Shown piece after piece: positions 35,472 to 45,228 of a stretch of 64,000 bases of DNA. The DNA comes from Spirosoma sp. 48-14 (lineage in GTDB: Bacteria > Bacteroidota > Bacteroidia > Cytophagales > Spirosomataceae), in assembly GCF_001898575.1 (NCBI RefSeq), contig NZ_MKUD01000009.1:1-64000 (forward strand), in the 5' to 3' direction. Both the position numbers and the translations under genes were made by a program. The notes below the pieces were generated by a model. That model did not search any database. It was not told where the DNA came from and saw only the letters and a list, made by a program, of their open reading frames with translations. Each line of letters opens with the position of its first letter. The first letter of the stretch is position 1.

Positions 35472-36815
35472 ATGTCAGTGCAAAAAATAGTTATTCTAGG
35501 CGGGGGCGAAAGCGGTGTAGGAGCCGCTTTATTGGCACAAGCGAAAGGCTTTGGTGTGTTTTTGTCGGATAAAGGTACCCTCAAAGAGAGTTACCGAACA
35601 ACTCTGCAAACGGCGCAGATTCCATTTGAAGAAGGAAAACATACAGAAGAGCTTATTCTGGATGCTACGGAGGTCATTAAAAGTCCAGGTATTCCCGAAA
35701 CGGCTCCTCTGGTGCAAAAACTTAGAGCGCAGGGAACGCCCGTAATTTCAGAGATTGAATTTGCAGCCCGTTATACACGCGCTAAACTGATCGGTATTAC
35801 GGGTAGCAATGGTAAAACAACTACTACGTTACTGACCTATCACCTGCTTAAAACCGCTGGCTTTAATGTGGGGCTGGCTGGTAATATAGGCGATAGCTTT
35901 GCCGAACAGGTCATTACGGACCGCTTCGACTATTTTGTACTTGAACTAAGCAGTTTCCAACTGGATGACATGTACAACACCCATCTCGATGTTATGGTGC
36001 TGCTCAATATCACTCCTGACCATCTGGATCGGTACGGCTATAACTTCCAGAATTACGTCGATTCCAAATTTCGAATACTCCAAAATGCGCGACCAGACGA
36101 TGACTTTATCTTTTTTGCCGAGAGTCAACCGATTCTGGCCGAGTTCGAGAAACGGCACCCAGAGGTGAATCGGCTGCCCGTTTCGTTGCTAACGGCTGTT
36201 TCGCCCGGCGGCTACCTGGAAAATGGACAGCTCATTACCGCGAACAAGAATCGTTCGTTTGCCATCGCTCAGGCCGATACCCCTTTACGAGGCCCGCATA
36301 ACGCCATAAACATGCTATCGGCCATGTTAGCCGCGCAGTCGGTTGGCGTATCGAATGAAGCACTGGCACAAGGACTAAAAACGTTCCAGAATGCCGCCCA
36401 TCGACTTGAACCGGCGGGAACGATTCATGGCATCCAGTTTATCAACGACTCAAAAGCCACGAACGTCGATTCGGTTTTCTATGCCTTGTCGAGCATGGAT
36501 GCGCCAACGGTCTGGATAGCGGGCGGTCTGGACAAAGGAAATGACTATAGCCAGTTGGACGAATTGGTGAAACAGCATGTAAAGGCGCTCATTTGCCTGG
36601 GCATTGACAACCATAAACTCGTCGATTATTTCGGCTCGAAGATTCCGACTATCTATGAGACCCAATCAGTTGCGGATGCCGTTGCGAAGGGACTGGAATT
36701 AGCGCAGCCGGGCGAAATCGTACTTTTGTCCCCCGCTTGTGCAAGTTTTGATCTGTTTAAAAATTACGAAGATCGCGGTAATCAGTTTAAAGCCGCCGTT
36801 CAAAAGCTACTATAG
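35472..36815 (+). CDS. murD: UDP-MurNAc-L-alanine:D-glutamate ligase
   Basis: A 447-residue cytoplasmic Mur ligase that adds D-glutamate to UDP-MurNAc-L-Ala. The N-terminal Rossmann-like domain starts with IVILGGGESGVGAALLA. The ATP loop is GITGSNGKTTTTLLTYHLL (about 111-129). ELSSFQLD, LNITPDHLDRY and FINDSKATNVDS are diagnostic of MurD, and SPACASFDLFKNYEDRG is its C-terminal signature. It opens the second dcw block and is followed by ftsW after 54 bases. Confidence 0.96.
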   Translation: MSVQKIVILGGGESGVGAALLAQAKGFGVFLSDKGTLKESYRTTLQTAQIPFEEGKHTEELILDATEVIKSPGIPETAPLVQKLRAQGTPVISEIEFAARYTRAKLIGITGSNGKTTTTLLTYHLLKTAGFNVGLAGNIGDSFAEQVITDRFDYFVLELSSFQLDDMYNTHLDVMVLLNITPDHLDRYGYNFQNYVDSKFRILQNARPDDDFIFFAESQPILAEFEKRHPEVNRLPVSLLTAVSPGGYLENGQLITANKNRSFAIAQADTPLRGPHNAINMLSAMLAAQSVGVSNEALAQGLKTFQNAAHRLEPAGTIHGIQFINDSKATNVDSVFYALSSMDAPTVWIAGGLDKGNDYSQLDELVKQHVKALICLGIDNHKLVDYFGSKIPTIYETQSVADAVAKGLELAQPGEIVLLSPACASFDLFKNYEDRGNQFKAAVQKLL

Positions 36816-36869
36816 GAAACATATACTGGCAACCTACTTCACCCATCATACACCATACCTTACAAAAAC

Positions 36870-37991
36870 ATGGCTCTACGGGAATGGATTCGAACGCATC
36901 TGAAAGGTGACCGCCAAATCTGGTGGATCGTCCTGTATTTGTCGATTATGAGTGTTCTGGTTGTTTATAGCGCAACAGGCACTAAAGCGTTTCGGGAACT
37001 TGATGGCAATACCGAAATCTTCCTGCTTAAGCATGGCTCTTTGCTGTTGATCGGGCTGGCCTGCACCTATTTTGCCCATAAAATCAACTACGTCTATTAT
37101 GCCCGGCTGTCGAAATATGGTCTCTGGCTATCTGTCCCTCTGCTAATATGGGCCTATTTTAAAGGCTCTACGTTGAATGATGCATCGCGCTGGGTAACGA
37201 TTCCGATCATTAACCAGACGTTTCAGCCGTCCGATTTAGCCAAACTGGCTCTTATTTCTAATCTGGCGGCCATGCTGGCCAAGAGGCAGCGGTTCATGAA
37301 CGACCCAACGGTTCTGTTCAATCTGATTCTCTGGATTGGTCTTATCTGCTCGCTCATTATCCTCACAAACACATCGACAGCCCTTTTGCTGGGTGCCACC
37401 TGCTTTCTGCTGATGTATATTGGGCGAGTACCCGTTCGGTATCTTGGCTACATGATAGCCGTGTGCGTTTTATTTGGTGGAATTGCCCTGGCAGCTGGGC
37501 AACGGTTAGGCACAGCCGTTAATCGAGTCAAAAGCTTTTCGGACTCCGACACCATTCTTTATCAGGTAGAACAGTCGTATATAGCGCTGGCCAATGGGGG
37601 ATTAACGGGTCAGGGCCCCGGTAACAGCCACCAGCGAAACACCCTGCCCAACCCCTTCTCCGATTTCATTTACGCCATAATCGTTGAAGAATATGGACTA
37701 CTGTTAGGCGGCATTCCAGTCGTACTGGCTTATCTATGGTTTTTATGGCGCGGCATGAAAACACTTCAAAAGGCGACCCGACCGTTTGGTGGATTGCTCT
37801 CGGCAGGTTTAACATTCAGCATTGTTTTTCAGGCCTTTGCCAGTATTTGTGTAGCTATTGGTATGGCACCCGTAACAGGCCAGCCGTTACCTTTATTAAG
37901 TATGGGCGGAACTTCCTTGATTTTCACAGGCTTAGCCATTGGCATTGTTCTTAGCGTTAGCCGTGAGGAAGCCGATGAGAGTCGAATTTAA
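36870..37991 (+). CDS. ftsW: FtsW, septal peptidoglycan glycosyltransferase
   Basis: A 373-residue SEDS-family membrane protein with about ten helices. The catalytic and structural motifs are visible: QPSDLAKLALI in the first large loop region, QVEQSYIALANGGLTGQGPGNS and NPFSDFIYAIIVEEYGLLGG-like sequence in the periplasmic loop, and PLPLLSMGGTSLI near the end. It polymerises glycan strands at the septum with FtsI. RodA is the related alternative, but the place between murD and murG supports FtsW. Confidence 0.94.
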   Translation: MALREWIRTHLKGDRQIWWIVLYLSIMSVLVVYSATGTKAFRELDGNTEIFLLKHGSLLLIGLACTYFAHKINYVYYARLSKYGLWLSVPLLIWAYFKGSTLNDASRWVTIPIINQTFQPSDLAKLALISNLAAMLAKRQRFMNDPTVLFNLILWIGLICSLIILTNTSTALLLGATCFLLMYIGRVPVRYLGYMIAVCVLFGGIALAAGQRLGTAVNRVKSFSDSDTILYQVEQSYIALANGGLTGQGPGNSHQRNTLPNPFSDFIYAIIVEEYGLLLGGIPVVLAYLWFLWRGMKTLQKATRPFGGLLSAGLTFSIVFQAFASICVAIGMAPVTGQPLPLLSMGGTSLIFTGLAIGIVLSVSREEADESRI

Positions 37992-38015
37992 ACAGTACGG
38001 TTTACAATCAATCGA

Positions 38016-39128
38016 ATGAAAGTAATTATCAGCGGAGGTGGAACCGGCGGCCACATTTACCCAGCCATTGCCATTGCCAACGAACTAAAAGCAATTGACC
38101 CCTCTACAGAAATTCTGTTTGTGGGAGCCGAAGGCAAAATGGAAATGGAGAAAGTTCCCCGTGCTGGCTATACAATAGTCGGGTTACCTGTTGTTGGCAT
38201 TAAGCGCGAGCTTACTTTGGAAAACCTTGGGTTTCCTATCAAACTGGGTAGAAGTTTATTGAAGGCCCGCCAGATCGTTCGTGATTTCCAGCCCGATGCC
38301 GCTGTCGGCGTAGGTGGCTATGCAAGTGGTCCACTGCTTTTAGCGGCTTCCCTTAAAGGCGTCCCTACGCTTATCCAGGAACAAAACTCGTATGCTGGCC
38401 TGACCAATAAAGTACTGGCTCGCTGGGCCAAACGCATCTGCGTTGCCTACCCGGGTATGGAAGCCTTCTTTCCAGCCGAAAAACTGAACATAACGGGGAA
38501 TCCGGTACGAAGCGATATTCAATTTGCTGATCAGCAGCGAGAAGCCGGACGAACGCTGTTCAATCTGGACGCCAGTCGGCCAACCTTGCTGATTATTGGG
38601 GGTAGTCAGGGAGCAAGAACCATCAATGAGAGTATAGAAGGGGGCTTACAGCGTTTTGTTGAAGCGGGTGTGCAAGTGATTTGGCAAACAGGCCCTGGAT
38701 TCATCGAGCGAGCGAAAACTGCTGTTATCGCAACAGGTTCGTCGCTGATAAAACCCTACGACTTCATTTATGAAATGGATAAAGCTTACGCCGTTGCCGA
38801 TGTTGTGGTCTCACGTGCAGGGGCTCTATCCGTATCGGAATTATGTCTGGTTGGCCGTCCCGCCATTCTGGTACCATTTCCGGCTGCCTCGGAAGATCAC
38901 CAAACCAAAAACGCGATGAGCTTGGTAGACCATAAAGCTGCTTTGCTGGTAACTGATAAAGCTGCTCGTGAACAGTTGGTAACTGCCGCGCTGAACTTAC
39001 TGAATGATCCGATGCAACAAACTCAGTTAAAAACCCAAATTAAAACATTAGCGAAACCCAATGCCGCCCGCGACATTGCGAATGAAGTAATTAAGTTGGC
39101 AGGATCAACTTCCAGCCGGACTCGTTAA
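38016..39128 (+). CDS. murG: UDP-GlcNAc:undecaprenyl-PP-MurNAc-pentapeptide GlcNAc transferase
   Basis: A 370-residue GT28 enzyme on the inner face of the membrane that makes lipid II. The N-terminal glycine-rich loop is SGGGTGGHIYPAIAIA, with VGVGGYASGP and a TLIQEQNSYAGLTNK block as further N-domain loops. The C-terminal UDP-GlcNAc site shows IIGGSQGARTIN and VVSRAGALSVSELCLVGRPAILVPFP. It starts 24 bases after ftsW and is followed by murC after 33 bases. Confidence 0.96.
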   Translation: MKVIISGGGTGGHIYPAIAIANELKAIDPSTEILFVGAEGKMEMEKVPRAGYTIVGLPVVGIKRELTLENLGFPIKLGRSLLKARQIVRDFQPDAAVGVGGYASGPLLLAASLKGVPTLIQEQNSYAGLTNKVLARWAKRICVAYPGMEAFFPAEKLNITGNPVRSDIQFADQQREAGRTLFNLDASRPTLLIIGGSQGARTINESIEGGLQRFVEAGVQVIWQTGPGFIERAKTAVIATGSSLIKPYDFIYEMDKAYAVADVVVSRAGALSVSELCLVGRPAILVPFPAASEDHQTKNAMSLVDHKAALLVTDKAAREQLVTAALNLLNDPMQQTQLKTQIKTLAKPNAARDIANEVIKLAGSTSSRTR

Positions 39129-39161
39129 ATTTAGTTTACTAGACCAGGCTATCGTCTGGCC

Positions 39162-40556
39162 ATGACAAAGATGACTTTAGATCAATTCAAATATATTTAT
39201 TTCCTCGGTATTGGTGGGATTGGCATGAGCGCGTTAGCGCGTTGGTTTCGTATTAACGGATATACAGTAGCCGGGTATGACCGAACACCAACGGCACTGA
39301 CCGATGCCCTACAGGCAGAGGGTATTGCAATTCATTTTACGGAAGATGTAGCGCAAATACCCGCTGCGTTTCTGGAACATCCAACCCAGACACTCGTCAT
39401 TTATACACCAGCTATTCCCAGTACTCATCTGGAGTACATCTATCTGACTGAACAGCGGTTCATCTTACAGAAACGCTCGCAGGTGCTTGGTCTGCTGGCG
39501 GGCCAAATGACCACGATCGGTGTAGCGGGTACGCATGGCAAAACGACTACCTCGTCGATGGTTACGCATATCCTACGTGATGCGGGCGTAAACTGTGCGG
39601 CTTTTCTGGGCGGCATTACCGCTAACTACGGCACCAACTTCCTGCTCAACGAACCCGCTGACGACCTGCGTTCGGTCATTTGTGTAGTTGAAGCCGACGA
39701 ATTCGACCGATCATTTTTGACCTTATTTCCAAAGTATGCCATCGTCACCTCCACAGATGCCGACCATCTGGATATTTATGGGGCGCACGAAGCAGTGCTT
39801 GCCTCATTTGGTATGTATGTCAGCCAGATTGAAGCCGACGGTGTCCTATTTATGAAAACCGGGTTGTCGTTAGCCGACAAAACAAAAGCGGCCATTCGGG
39901 AGTACTCTTTACAAACGGGAGATTATCACAGCCAGAATCTGCGGATCGAGCAAGGCTCGTTTATCTTCGACATTGTATATCCTAATGGAGTTATTTCTGA
40001 TATTCAGCTACTAGTTCCTGGGTTTCACAATGTGGAGAATGCAGTGGCGGCTGGCGCGGTAGCCCTGGAAGTTGGGGTATCTCCAGATGCCATCCGTTCG
40101 GCCCTGGCTACGTACAAGGGCGTCCGTAGGCGATTTGAGTACATTCTCAAAACAGATAAAGCCATTCTGATTGACGATTACGCCCATCACCCCGCCGAAG
40201 TAAACGCATTTCTGTCGTCGGTAAAAGCCCTGTATCCTGATCGCGAAGTGACGGTCGCGTTTCAGCCACACCTGTTTAGCCGCACCCGCGACTTTGCCGA
40301 TGGCTTCGCCGAAAGTCTGTCACTAGCTGATAACGTTATTCTGCTTGACATCTACCCGGCCCGAGAATTACCCATAGAAGGTGTAACGTCTGATTTGATT
40401 TTCCAGAACGTACACTCGAAAAGCAAACAAAAATGCACCAAAGACGAATTGATTGACGTTGTGCGAAAAATGAAACCTTCCTTACTTGTAACCGTAGGGG
40501 CTGGTGACATTGATCAACTGCTTCCTGTACTAAAATCGACTCTAAGCAACCAATAG
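39162..40556 (+). CDS. murC: UDP-N-acetylmuramate:L-alanine ligase
   Basis: A 464-residue Mur ligase for the first amino acid of the stem peptide. The N-terminal loop GIGGIGMSALARWF is typical of MurC. The ATP loop is GVAGTHGKTTTSSMVTHIL, and then come EADEFDRSFL, TDADHLDIYG, DDYAHHPAEV and FQPHLFSRTRDF, all diagnostic. The ATG at 39162 is used; an ATG three codons on is nearly as good. It is part of the tight murD-ftsZ gene run. Confidence 0.96.
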   Translation: MTKMTLDQFKYIYFLGIGGIGMSALARWFRINGYTVAGYDRTPTALTDALQAEGIAIHFTEDVAQIPAAFLEHPTQTLVIYTPAIPSTHLEYIYLTEQRFILQKRSQVLGLLAGQMTTIGVAGTHGKTTTSSMVTHILRDAGVNCAAFLGGITANYGTNFLLNEPADDLRSVICVVEADEFDRSFLTLFPKYAIVTSTDADHLDIYGAHEAVLASFGMYVSQIEADGVLFMKTGLSLADKTKAAIREYSLQTGDYHSQNLRIEQGSFIFDIVYPNGVISDIQLLVPGFHNVENAVAAGAVALEVGVSPDAIRSALATYKGVRRRFEYILKTDKAILIDDYAHHPAEVNAFLSSVKALYPDREVTVAFQPHLFSRTRDFADGFAESLSLADNVILLDIYPARELPIEGVTSDLIFQNVHSKSKQKCTKDELIDVVRKMKPSLLVTVGAGDIDQLLPVLKSTLSNQ

Positions 40557-40593
40557 ATAAAAATATTGGAGAAACAATTGAGCTTATTTACAG

Positions 40594-41367
40594 ATGTTTT
40601 CTACCTTTAAATCATCCAAAAAGTGGCTGTTGGCCTTTGGAGGACTGCTGAGTCTGTTTGGACTCATTGCATTCACCGAAATTCAGCATGGGCAGAAACA
40701 TGTTCGGAACGTTATCGTTCAAATTGATCCGATCGACGACCACCGTTTTCTGACCCGACGTGATGTGATGGGCTACCTGACAAACGGGGGTGCTGATCCA
40801 ATTACGGGCAAGAATTATGCCGATGTAGATTTGCAGCAATTGGAAAAGCGGCTAAAACAACATGGATTGGTGAAGAACTGTCAGATTTCACGTGATTTGG
40901 ACGGCGATTTACTGGTCGTAATCGAACAACCCAGGCCTTTAGCTCGATTAGTAGTAAATGGCGATGGTGTCCGACCTGTTTCTGGGCAGTACATTAGTGA
41001 GGAAGGGTATTTTTTCCCAATCTCTATGAACTACTCAGCCCGAGTTCCGGTTCTTACCGGCAATTACTTTGCCCAGAACCGTTCGTTGGCGAGTGAACGA
41101 AATAGACCATTACTGGAGCTGTTAAAGCGAATCCACGATGATCCATTTTGGCAGGCACAGATAGCAGAACTATCCGTTGATACCCAAGGCAACATCACGA
41201 TGTGGCCCCAAATGGGTAACCACAAAATAGAATTTGGGCCGCCTACCGAATTAGATGCTAAATTTAGAAAATTAAAAATAGTATATACCGACGTTTTACC
41301 CGCTAAAGGTTGGGATCGCTACAGCCGGATAAACGTTGAGTACCGAAATCAAATTGTTTGCGAATGA
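40594..41367 (+). CDS. ftsQ: FtsQ-like cell division protein
   Basis: A 257-residue bitopic protein with a short cytoplasmic N-terminus, one membrane segment (about 10-28, LLAFGGLLSLFGLIAFTEI) and a periplasmic part. A POTRA-like region (about 35-110, with LTRRDVMGYLTNG and LEKRLKQHGLVKNCQISRDLDGDLLVVIEQPRPLARL) precedes a beta domain. It should link early and late division proteins. Its stop overlaps the ftsA start by 4 bases (ATGA). Confidence 0.88.
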   Translation: MFSTFKSSKKWLLAFGGLLSLFGLIAFTEIQHGQKHVRNVIVQIDPIDDHRFLTRRDVMGYLTNGGADPITGKNYADVDLQQLEKRLKQHGLVKNCQISRDLDGDLLVVIEQPRPLARLVVNGDGVRPVSGQYISEEGYFFPISMNYSARVPVLTGNYFAQNRSLASERNRPLLELLKRIHDDPFWQAQIAELSVDTQGNITMWPQMGNHKIEFGPPTELDAKFRKLKIVYTDVLPAKGWDRYSRINVEYRNQIVCE

Positions 41368-42821
41368 CTAAGACGGGCATGGACGAGAAAATTGTAGTGG
41401 GTCTGGACATCGGCAGCACCAAAGTATGCGCCGTGGCTGGGCGGTTGATACGGAATAATAAAGAACAGGAAACGCTCGAAGTGCTGGGCGTAGGCGAAAC
41501 AAATCTGACTGATGGTGTAGCCAAGGGGTCGGTTGTTAATGTCAATAATACGGTCAATGCTATTCGGAGAGCCATTCATGAGGCTTCTAATCAATCGAAT
41601 CTCGACATTCATTTAGTCAACGTTAGCTTTAGTGGGTCCCATGTTACTTCGGTAAAATCAAGCGGAAGTATTACCCGATCGTCTTCAGGCGATGAAGTAC
41701 AGGTTGAAGACATCGATCACTTGCTGAACGACATGTACCGCACGTCCATTCCGGCCGACAAGGAAATTATCCATGTGCTGCCGATGGATTTTGTGGTCGA
41801 TACCGAAACGAATATCAACCAGCCTGTTGGTCGGAATGGTGTAAAACTTGGCGCTGATTTTCAACTTATTACTGCTCAGGCCAATGCAGCCCGCAACATT
41901 CGCAAATGCATTACCCGCAATAACCTGGCGCAGGATACCATGATGCTTTCGGCACTGGCATCGGGCTTGGCTGTACTTACCGACGAAGAGAAATATGCCG
42001 GTGTAGCCCTGGTGGATATTGGCGGTGGAACCACCGAAATGGCAATCTACTACCGGAACGTGCTACGTCATGTGGCCGTCTTCCCGTGGGCTGGCAACAG
42101 TCTGACATCGGATATTCAGGCAGGTTGCAAAATTTTGCCTAATCAGGCCGAATTATTGAAAAAGAAATTTGGGAATGCAAATCCAGGCGAGTACAATCTG
42201 AATGAGGTTGTAGCCGTACCTGGCTTAAGTAATCGCAAACCGAAGGATGTACTACTGAAAAATGTTGCCGTTATCATTGAAGATCGGCTACGCGAAATAG
42301 CCGCCCTGGTACAGGCCGAAATTATTCGTTCAGGCTATGAAGGCAAACTCCTGGGAGGTATCGTATTAACTGGTGGGTCTGCATTGATTCCGGGAGTAGA
42401 GCAAATTTTTGGGCGGGTAACGGGCATTGAAGAAGTACGCGTAGGGTATCCCGAACATCTTGAACCAAACGGAAGGGCCGATCTGGTAGGCGATCCGGCA
42501 CATGCCACTGCTGTAGGGCTGGTGTGGGCTGGTTATAAAACCATCGATAACCGCATCTCCTTCATTACTGACCCCAATCGGGCTATCAAAGAAGAAGAGA
42601 ATCAACCGATCCACGCCCATAACGGAACGACTGGTGGACATGGAAGCAGTAATGGCCACACAACCACAGGCGGCTACGGCACATCGCATGGTGGGCGAGT
42701 AAGCCAGAAAGTACCTGAAAAAACACCTGACCCTGAACCATCTAAAGAAGAAGGGGGCCTGATTGGCTGGATACGAAAACTAACCAGGCCAATCAGAGGC
42801 AACGAAACCGATCCCTATTAA
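41364..42821 (+). CDS. ftsA: FtsA, actin-like membrane tether of the Z-ring
   Basis: Read from the ATG at 41364, which overlaps the ftsQ stop (485 residues). The actin-like fold has phosphate loops VGLDIGSTKVCAVAG and GVALVDIGGGTTEMAIY and the adenosine motif GIVLTGGSALIPG. After the core comes a Gly/His/Ser-rich linker (about 420-455) and a C-terminal helix LIGWIRKLTRPI that should bind the membrane. It anchors FtsZ filaments and is followed by ftsZ after 79 bases. Confidence 0.95.
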   Translation: MTKTGMDEKIVVGLDIGSTKVCAVAGRLIRNNKEQETLEVLGVGETNLTDGVAKGSVVNVNNTVNAIRRAIHEASNQSNLDIHLVNVSFSGSHVTSVKSSGSITRSSSGDEVQVEDIDHLLNDMYRTSIPADKEIIHVLPMDFVVDTETNINQPVGRNGVKLGADFQLITAQANAARNIRKCITRNNLAQDTMMLSALASGLAVLTDEEKYAGVALVDIGGGTTEMAIYYRNVLRHVAVFPWAGNSLTSDIQAGCKILPNQAELLKKKFGNANPGEYNLNEVVAVPGLSNRKPKDVLLKNVAVIIEDRLREIAALVQAEIIRSGYEGKLLGGIVLTGGSALIPGVEQIFGRVTGIEEVRVGYPEHLEPNGRADLVGDPAHATAVGLVWAGYKTIDNRISFITDPNRAIKEEENQPIHAHNGTTGGHGSSNGHTTTGGYGTSHGGRVSQKVPEKTPDPEPSKEEGGLIGWIRKLTRPIRGNETDPY

Positions 42822-42900
42822 ATCGGCATCCATTGGTTGCTAGTAACGGAATCGGCGATATGAAGTGTAAAAGTAATGAATAGATACTCCAACCCACACG

Positions 42901-44394
42901 ATGAATACTCAAGGCTATAGATTCGAAATGCCAGACGACAACCCGGTTATTATCAAGGTTGTCGGGGTGGGCGGCATGGGCGGAAATGCCGTCAAGCACA
43001 TGGATAAAATGAAAATGCAGGATGTCAGTTTTGCTGTTTGCAATACAGACCGTCAGGCACTCATGAGTAATCCAGTGAAAACGAAGCTGCAATTGGGCGA
43101 TGGACTGGGTGCGGGTACGGAATCGAAAGCGGGTGAAGATGCCGCCCGCGCCAGTATCGAAGAAATTGAGAATTTGCTGGCACCACCGACCAAAATGGTA
43201 TTCATTACCGCTGGTATGGGTGGTGGTACAGGTACAGGTGCAGCGCCAGTTGTTGCGGAAGTAGCCCGAAAAATGGGCTTGCTAACCGTAGCTGTCGTAA
43301 CAGCTCCTTACTGGTATGAAGGTACCGACAAAAAAGAGCAGGCTCGCGTTGGTATTGAACGACTGAAAGATAGTTGTGATACTGTGCTTGTTGTTCTGAA
43401 CGATAAACTGGCAGAACTGTATAGCGAACTTACCTGGACCGAAGCCTATGCACATGCCGACGATGTACTCGCGAATGCCGTAAAAAGCATCGCCGAAATT
43501 ATCACGACTCAGGGCGATATTAATGCTGACTTTGCCGACGTAAAGAAAGTATTAGAGGGAGCCGGTCAGTCGGTAATGGGTTCAGCCGAAGCTGCTGGCG
43601 AAGACCGGGCTATCCGTGCTATTGAAGCAGCCTTGAACTCTCCGCTCCTGAATGACCACGATATTCGTGGGGCCAAACGGATTCTGTTGACCATTTCGTC
43701 GAGTAAAGACCATGCCATGAAGCTGAAAGAGCAAATGGCTATTTCCGAACACGTTGCCCGGAAAATCCAGAGCGAGGCCAAGATGTTTAAGTTTGGGGCT
43801 ATTACCGACGAAAATCTTGGAGAAAAGCTGCGGGTAACGATCATTGCTGCTGGCTTCGACGGAACGGGTGACTTACTGGACAAGCTTGGCAATCCGGCAG
43901 GTGTAGTCTCCGCCGATGCCGCTGAACAGAATAAAAAACTCGATACGGATGTCTCCAGCAATAGCATCAATCCTCCTGAAGACATTGCTGGCGACCAACC
44001 AGAAGGTGTAAATCAAGAAGCTGCCGAAAAAGAGGAGTTGGTATTGGCAGACAACGATGACGACGATATTGACCCTACCCCAACCGGAAATTCGAAGTCT
44101 GACGATATACATACCCCAACGGTCGGTTATAACGGAGGCTCAACCATTGTTCGTCCAGACCCGCCTGTGTTTGTCGATCCCTTCAAAGACGATTCTGACG
44201 TTGACATTCTGGAACTGGATGAAGAACGGCCCGACGATACCGATTTGATCAAACGAATGGTAGAAGCTTTTGTAAAAGGGCAATACTTAGCCTCCGACCT
44301 GGATCGACCTGCGTTCGAGCGGAATAAAACGGTTCTCTATTCGATCCCTTTACTGGCTGAGCAGGATTTCGTTCGCTCAAAACTAAACGACTAA
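42901..44394 (+). CDS. ftsZ: FtsZ, tubulin-like division ring protein
   Basis: A 497-residue GTPase. The tubulin signature GGTGTGAAPVVAEVA and the T7 loop GDINADFADVK are intact, so it should polymerise and hydrolyse GTP. A long acidic linker (about 330-450) follows the core. The C-terminal peptide is unusual: DLDRPAFERN at 466-475 aligns with the canonical FtsA-binding DxxxPAFLR peptide, but has Arg for Ile and Glu for Leu, and it is followed by another 22 residues (KTVLYSIPLLAEQDFVRSKLND). It ends the dcw cluster and has its own terminator. Confidence 0.95.
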   Translation: MNTQGYRFEMPDDNPVIIKVVGVGGMGGNAVKHMDKMKMQDVSFAVCNTDRQALMSNPVKTKLQLGDGLGAGTESKAGEDAARASIEEIENLLAPPTKMVFITAGMGGGTGTGAAPVVAEVARKMGLLTVAVVTAPYWYEGTDKKEQARVGIERLKDSCDTVLVVLNDKLAELYSELTWTEAYAHADDVLANAVKSIAEIITTQGDINADFADVKKVLEGAGQSVMGSAEAAGEDRAIRAIEAALNSPLLNDHDIRGAKRILLTISSSKDHAMKLKEQMAISEHVARKIQSEAKMFKFGAITDENLGEKLRVTIIAAGFDGTGDLLDKLGNPAGVVSADAAEQNKKLDTDVSSNSINPPEDIAGDQPEGVNQEAAEKEELVLADNDDDDIDPTPTGNSKSDDIHTPTVGYNGGSTIVRPDPPVFVDPFKDDSDVDILELDEERPDDTDLIKRMVEAFVKGQYLASDLDRPAFERNKTVLYSIPLLAEQDFVRSKLND

Positions 44395-44419
44395 CCAGAA
44401 CAAACACGTTCTTTTTGCA

Positions 44420-44450
44420 GCAGAGGCTCACATGGGCCTCTGCTTTTTTT
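44420..44450 (+). terminator. Intrinsic terminator after ftsZ
   Basis: GCAGAGGC at 44420-44427 pairs with GCCTCTGC at 44436-44443 and is followed by seven T bases. It ends the second dcw block. Confidence 0.88.
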
Positions 44451-44457
44451 ATCGTCT

Positions 44458-45162
44458 ATGGAAATTACCTACACCACCGTGAAAAATGAAATACTGGCAC
44501 TGGCCCAGCCCGAACGGGCTCTTCTGGTAGCCCGATTCTTTAAAACGGCTCCAGGCCAATACGGCGAAGGCGATCAGTTCCTGGGTTTATCAATGCCTCA
44601 ACAGCATGAAATCGCGAAACAATTTAAAGGGCTTACCCTACCAGAAACGGAACGCTTAATCCACGACCCGTACCACGAATGTCGCATGGTGGGCTTATTG
44701 ATCTGGGTAGAACAAGTCAAAAAAGTGGGGCCTGTTCAACGGACGGAGATTATGGAACGCTACCTGGCCAATCGGAAATACATCAACAACTGGGATCTGG
44801 TCGACGTTACTTGCCCGCATATTGTTGGCCAGCCACTTTTACACAATGATCGGTCAATTCTGTATGATCTGGCTCATGAAGATCATCTCTGGAGCCAGCG
44901 TATCGCTATCGTATCGACCCTGGCTCTGATTCGAAAATGGCAGTTCAGTGATACCTTCGCCATTGCCGAAATCCTATTAACGCACAAACACGATCTGATT
45001 CACAAAGCCGTTGGCTGGATGCTGCGGGAAGTAGGCAAGCGAAATACCGACGCGCTGGAAGAGTTTTTACATGATCATGTGCGCGAAATGCCGCGTACTG
45101 CCCTCCGCTATGCCATAGAACGCTTCGACCCCGCCCGGCGCAAGTATTATCTGGCTTTATAA
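44458..45162 (+). CDS. AlkD-like DNA alkylation repair protein
   Basis: A 234-residue all-helical protein of the HEAT-like DNA alkylation repair family. Landmarks are FFKTAPGQYGEGDQFLGL, the central NNWDLVDVTCPHIVG with the Trp and Asp used in AlkD for excising alkylated bases, and the ending HDLIHKAVGWMLREVGKR with RTALRYAIERF. It should remove N3- or N7-alkylpurines. It starts 8 bases after the ftsZ terminator and converges with ffh. Confidence 0.88.
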   Translation: MEITYTTVKNEILALAQPERALLVARFFKTAPGQYGEGDQFLGLSMPQQHEIAKQFKGLTLPETERLIHDPYHECRMVGLLIWVEQVKKVGPVQRTEIMERYLANRKYINNWDLVDVTCPHIVGQPLLHNDRSILYDLAHEDHLWSQRIAIVSTLALIRKWQFSDTFAIAEILLTHKHDLIHKAVGWMLREVGKRNTDALEEFLHDHVREMPRTALRYAIERFDPARRKYYLAL

Positions 45163-45167
45163 AACAG

Positions 45168-45212
45168 AAGTCGGTGGTCAATAACTCCTGCCGAATTATT
45201 AACCACCGACTT
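45168..45212. terminator. Two-way hairpin between AlkD-like gene and ffh
   Basis: AAGTCGGTGGT at 45168-45178 pairs perfectly with 45202-45212, and inner bases extend the stem with a small bulge. It lies between two convergent stop codons and can end both transcripts. Confidence 0.75.
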
Positions 45213-45228
45213 TATCTCACCAATGCGG

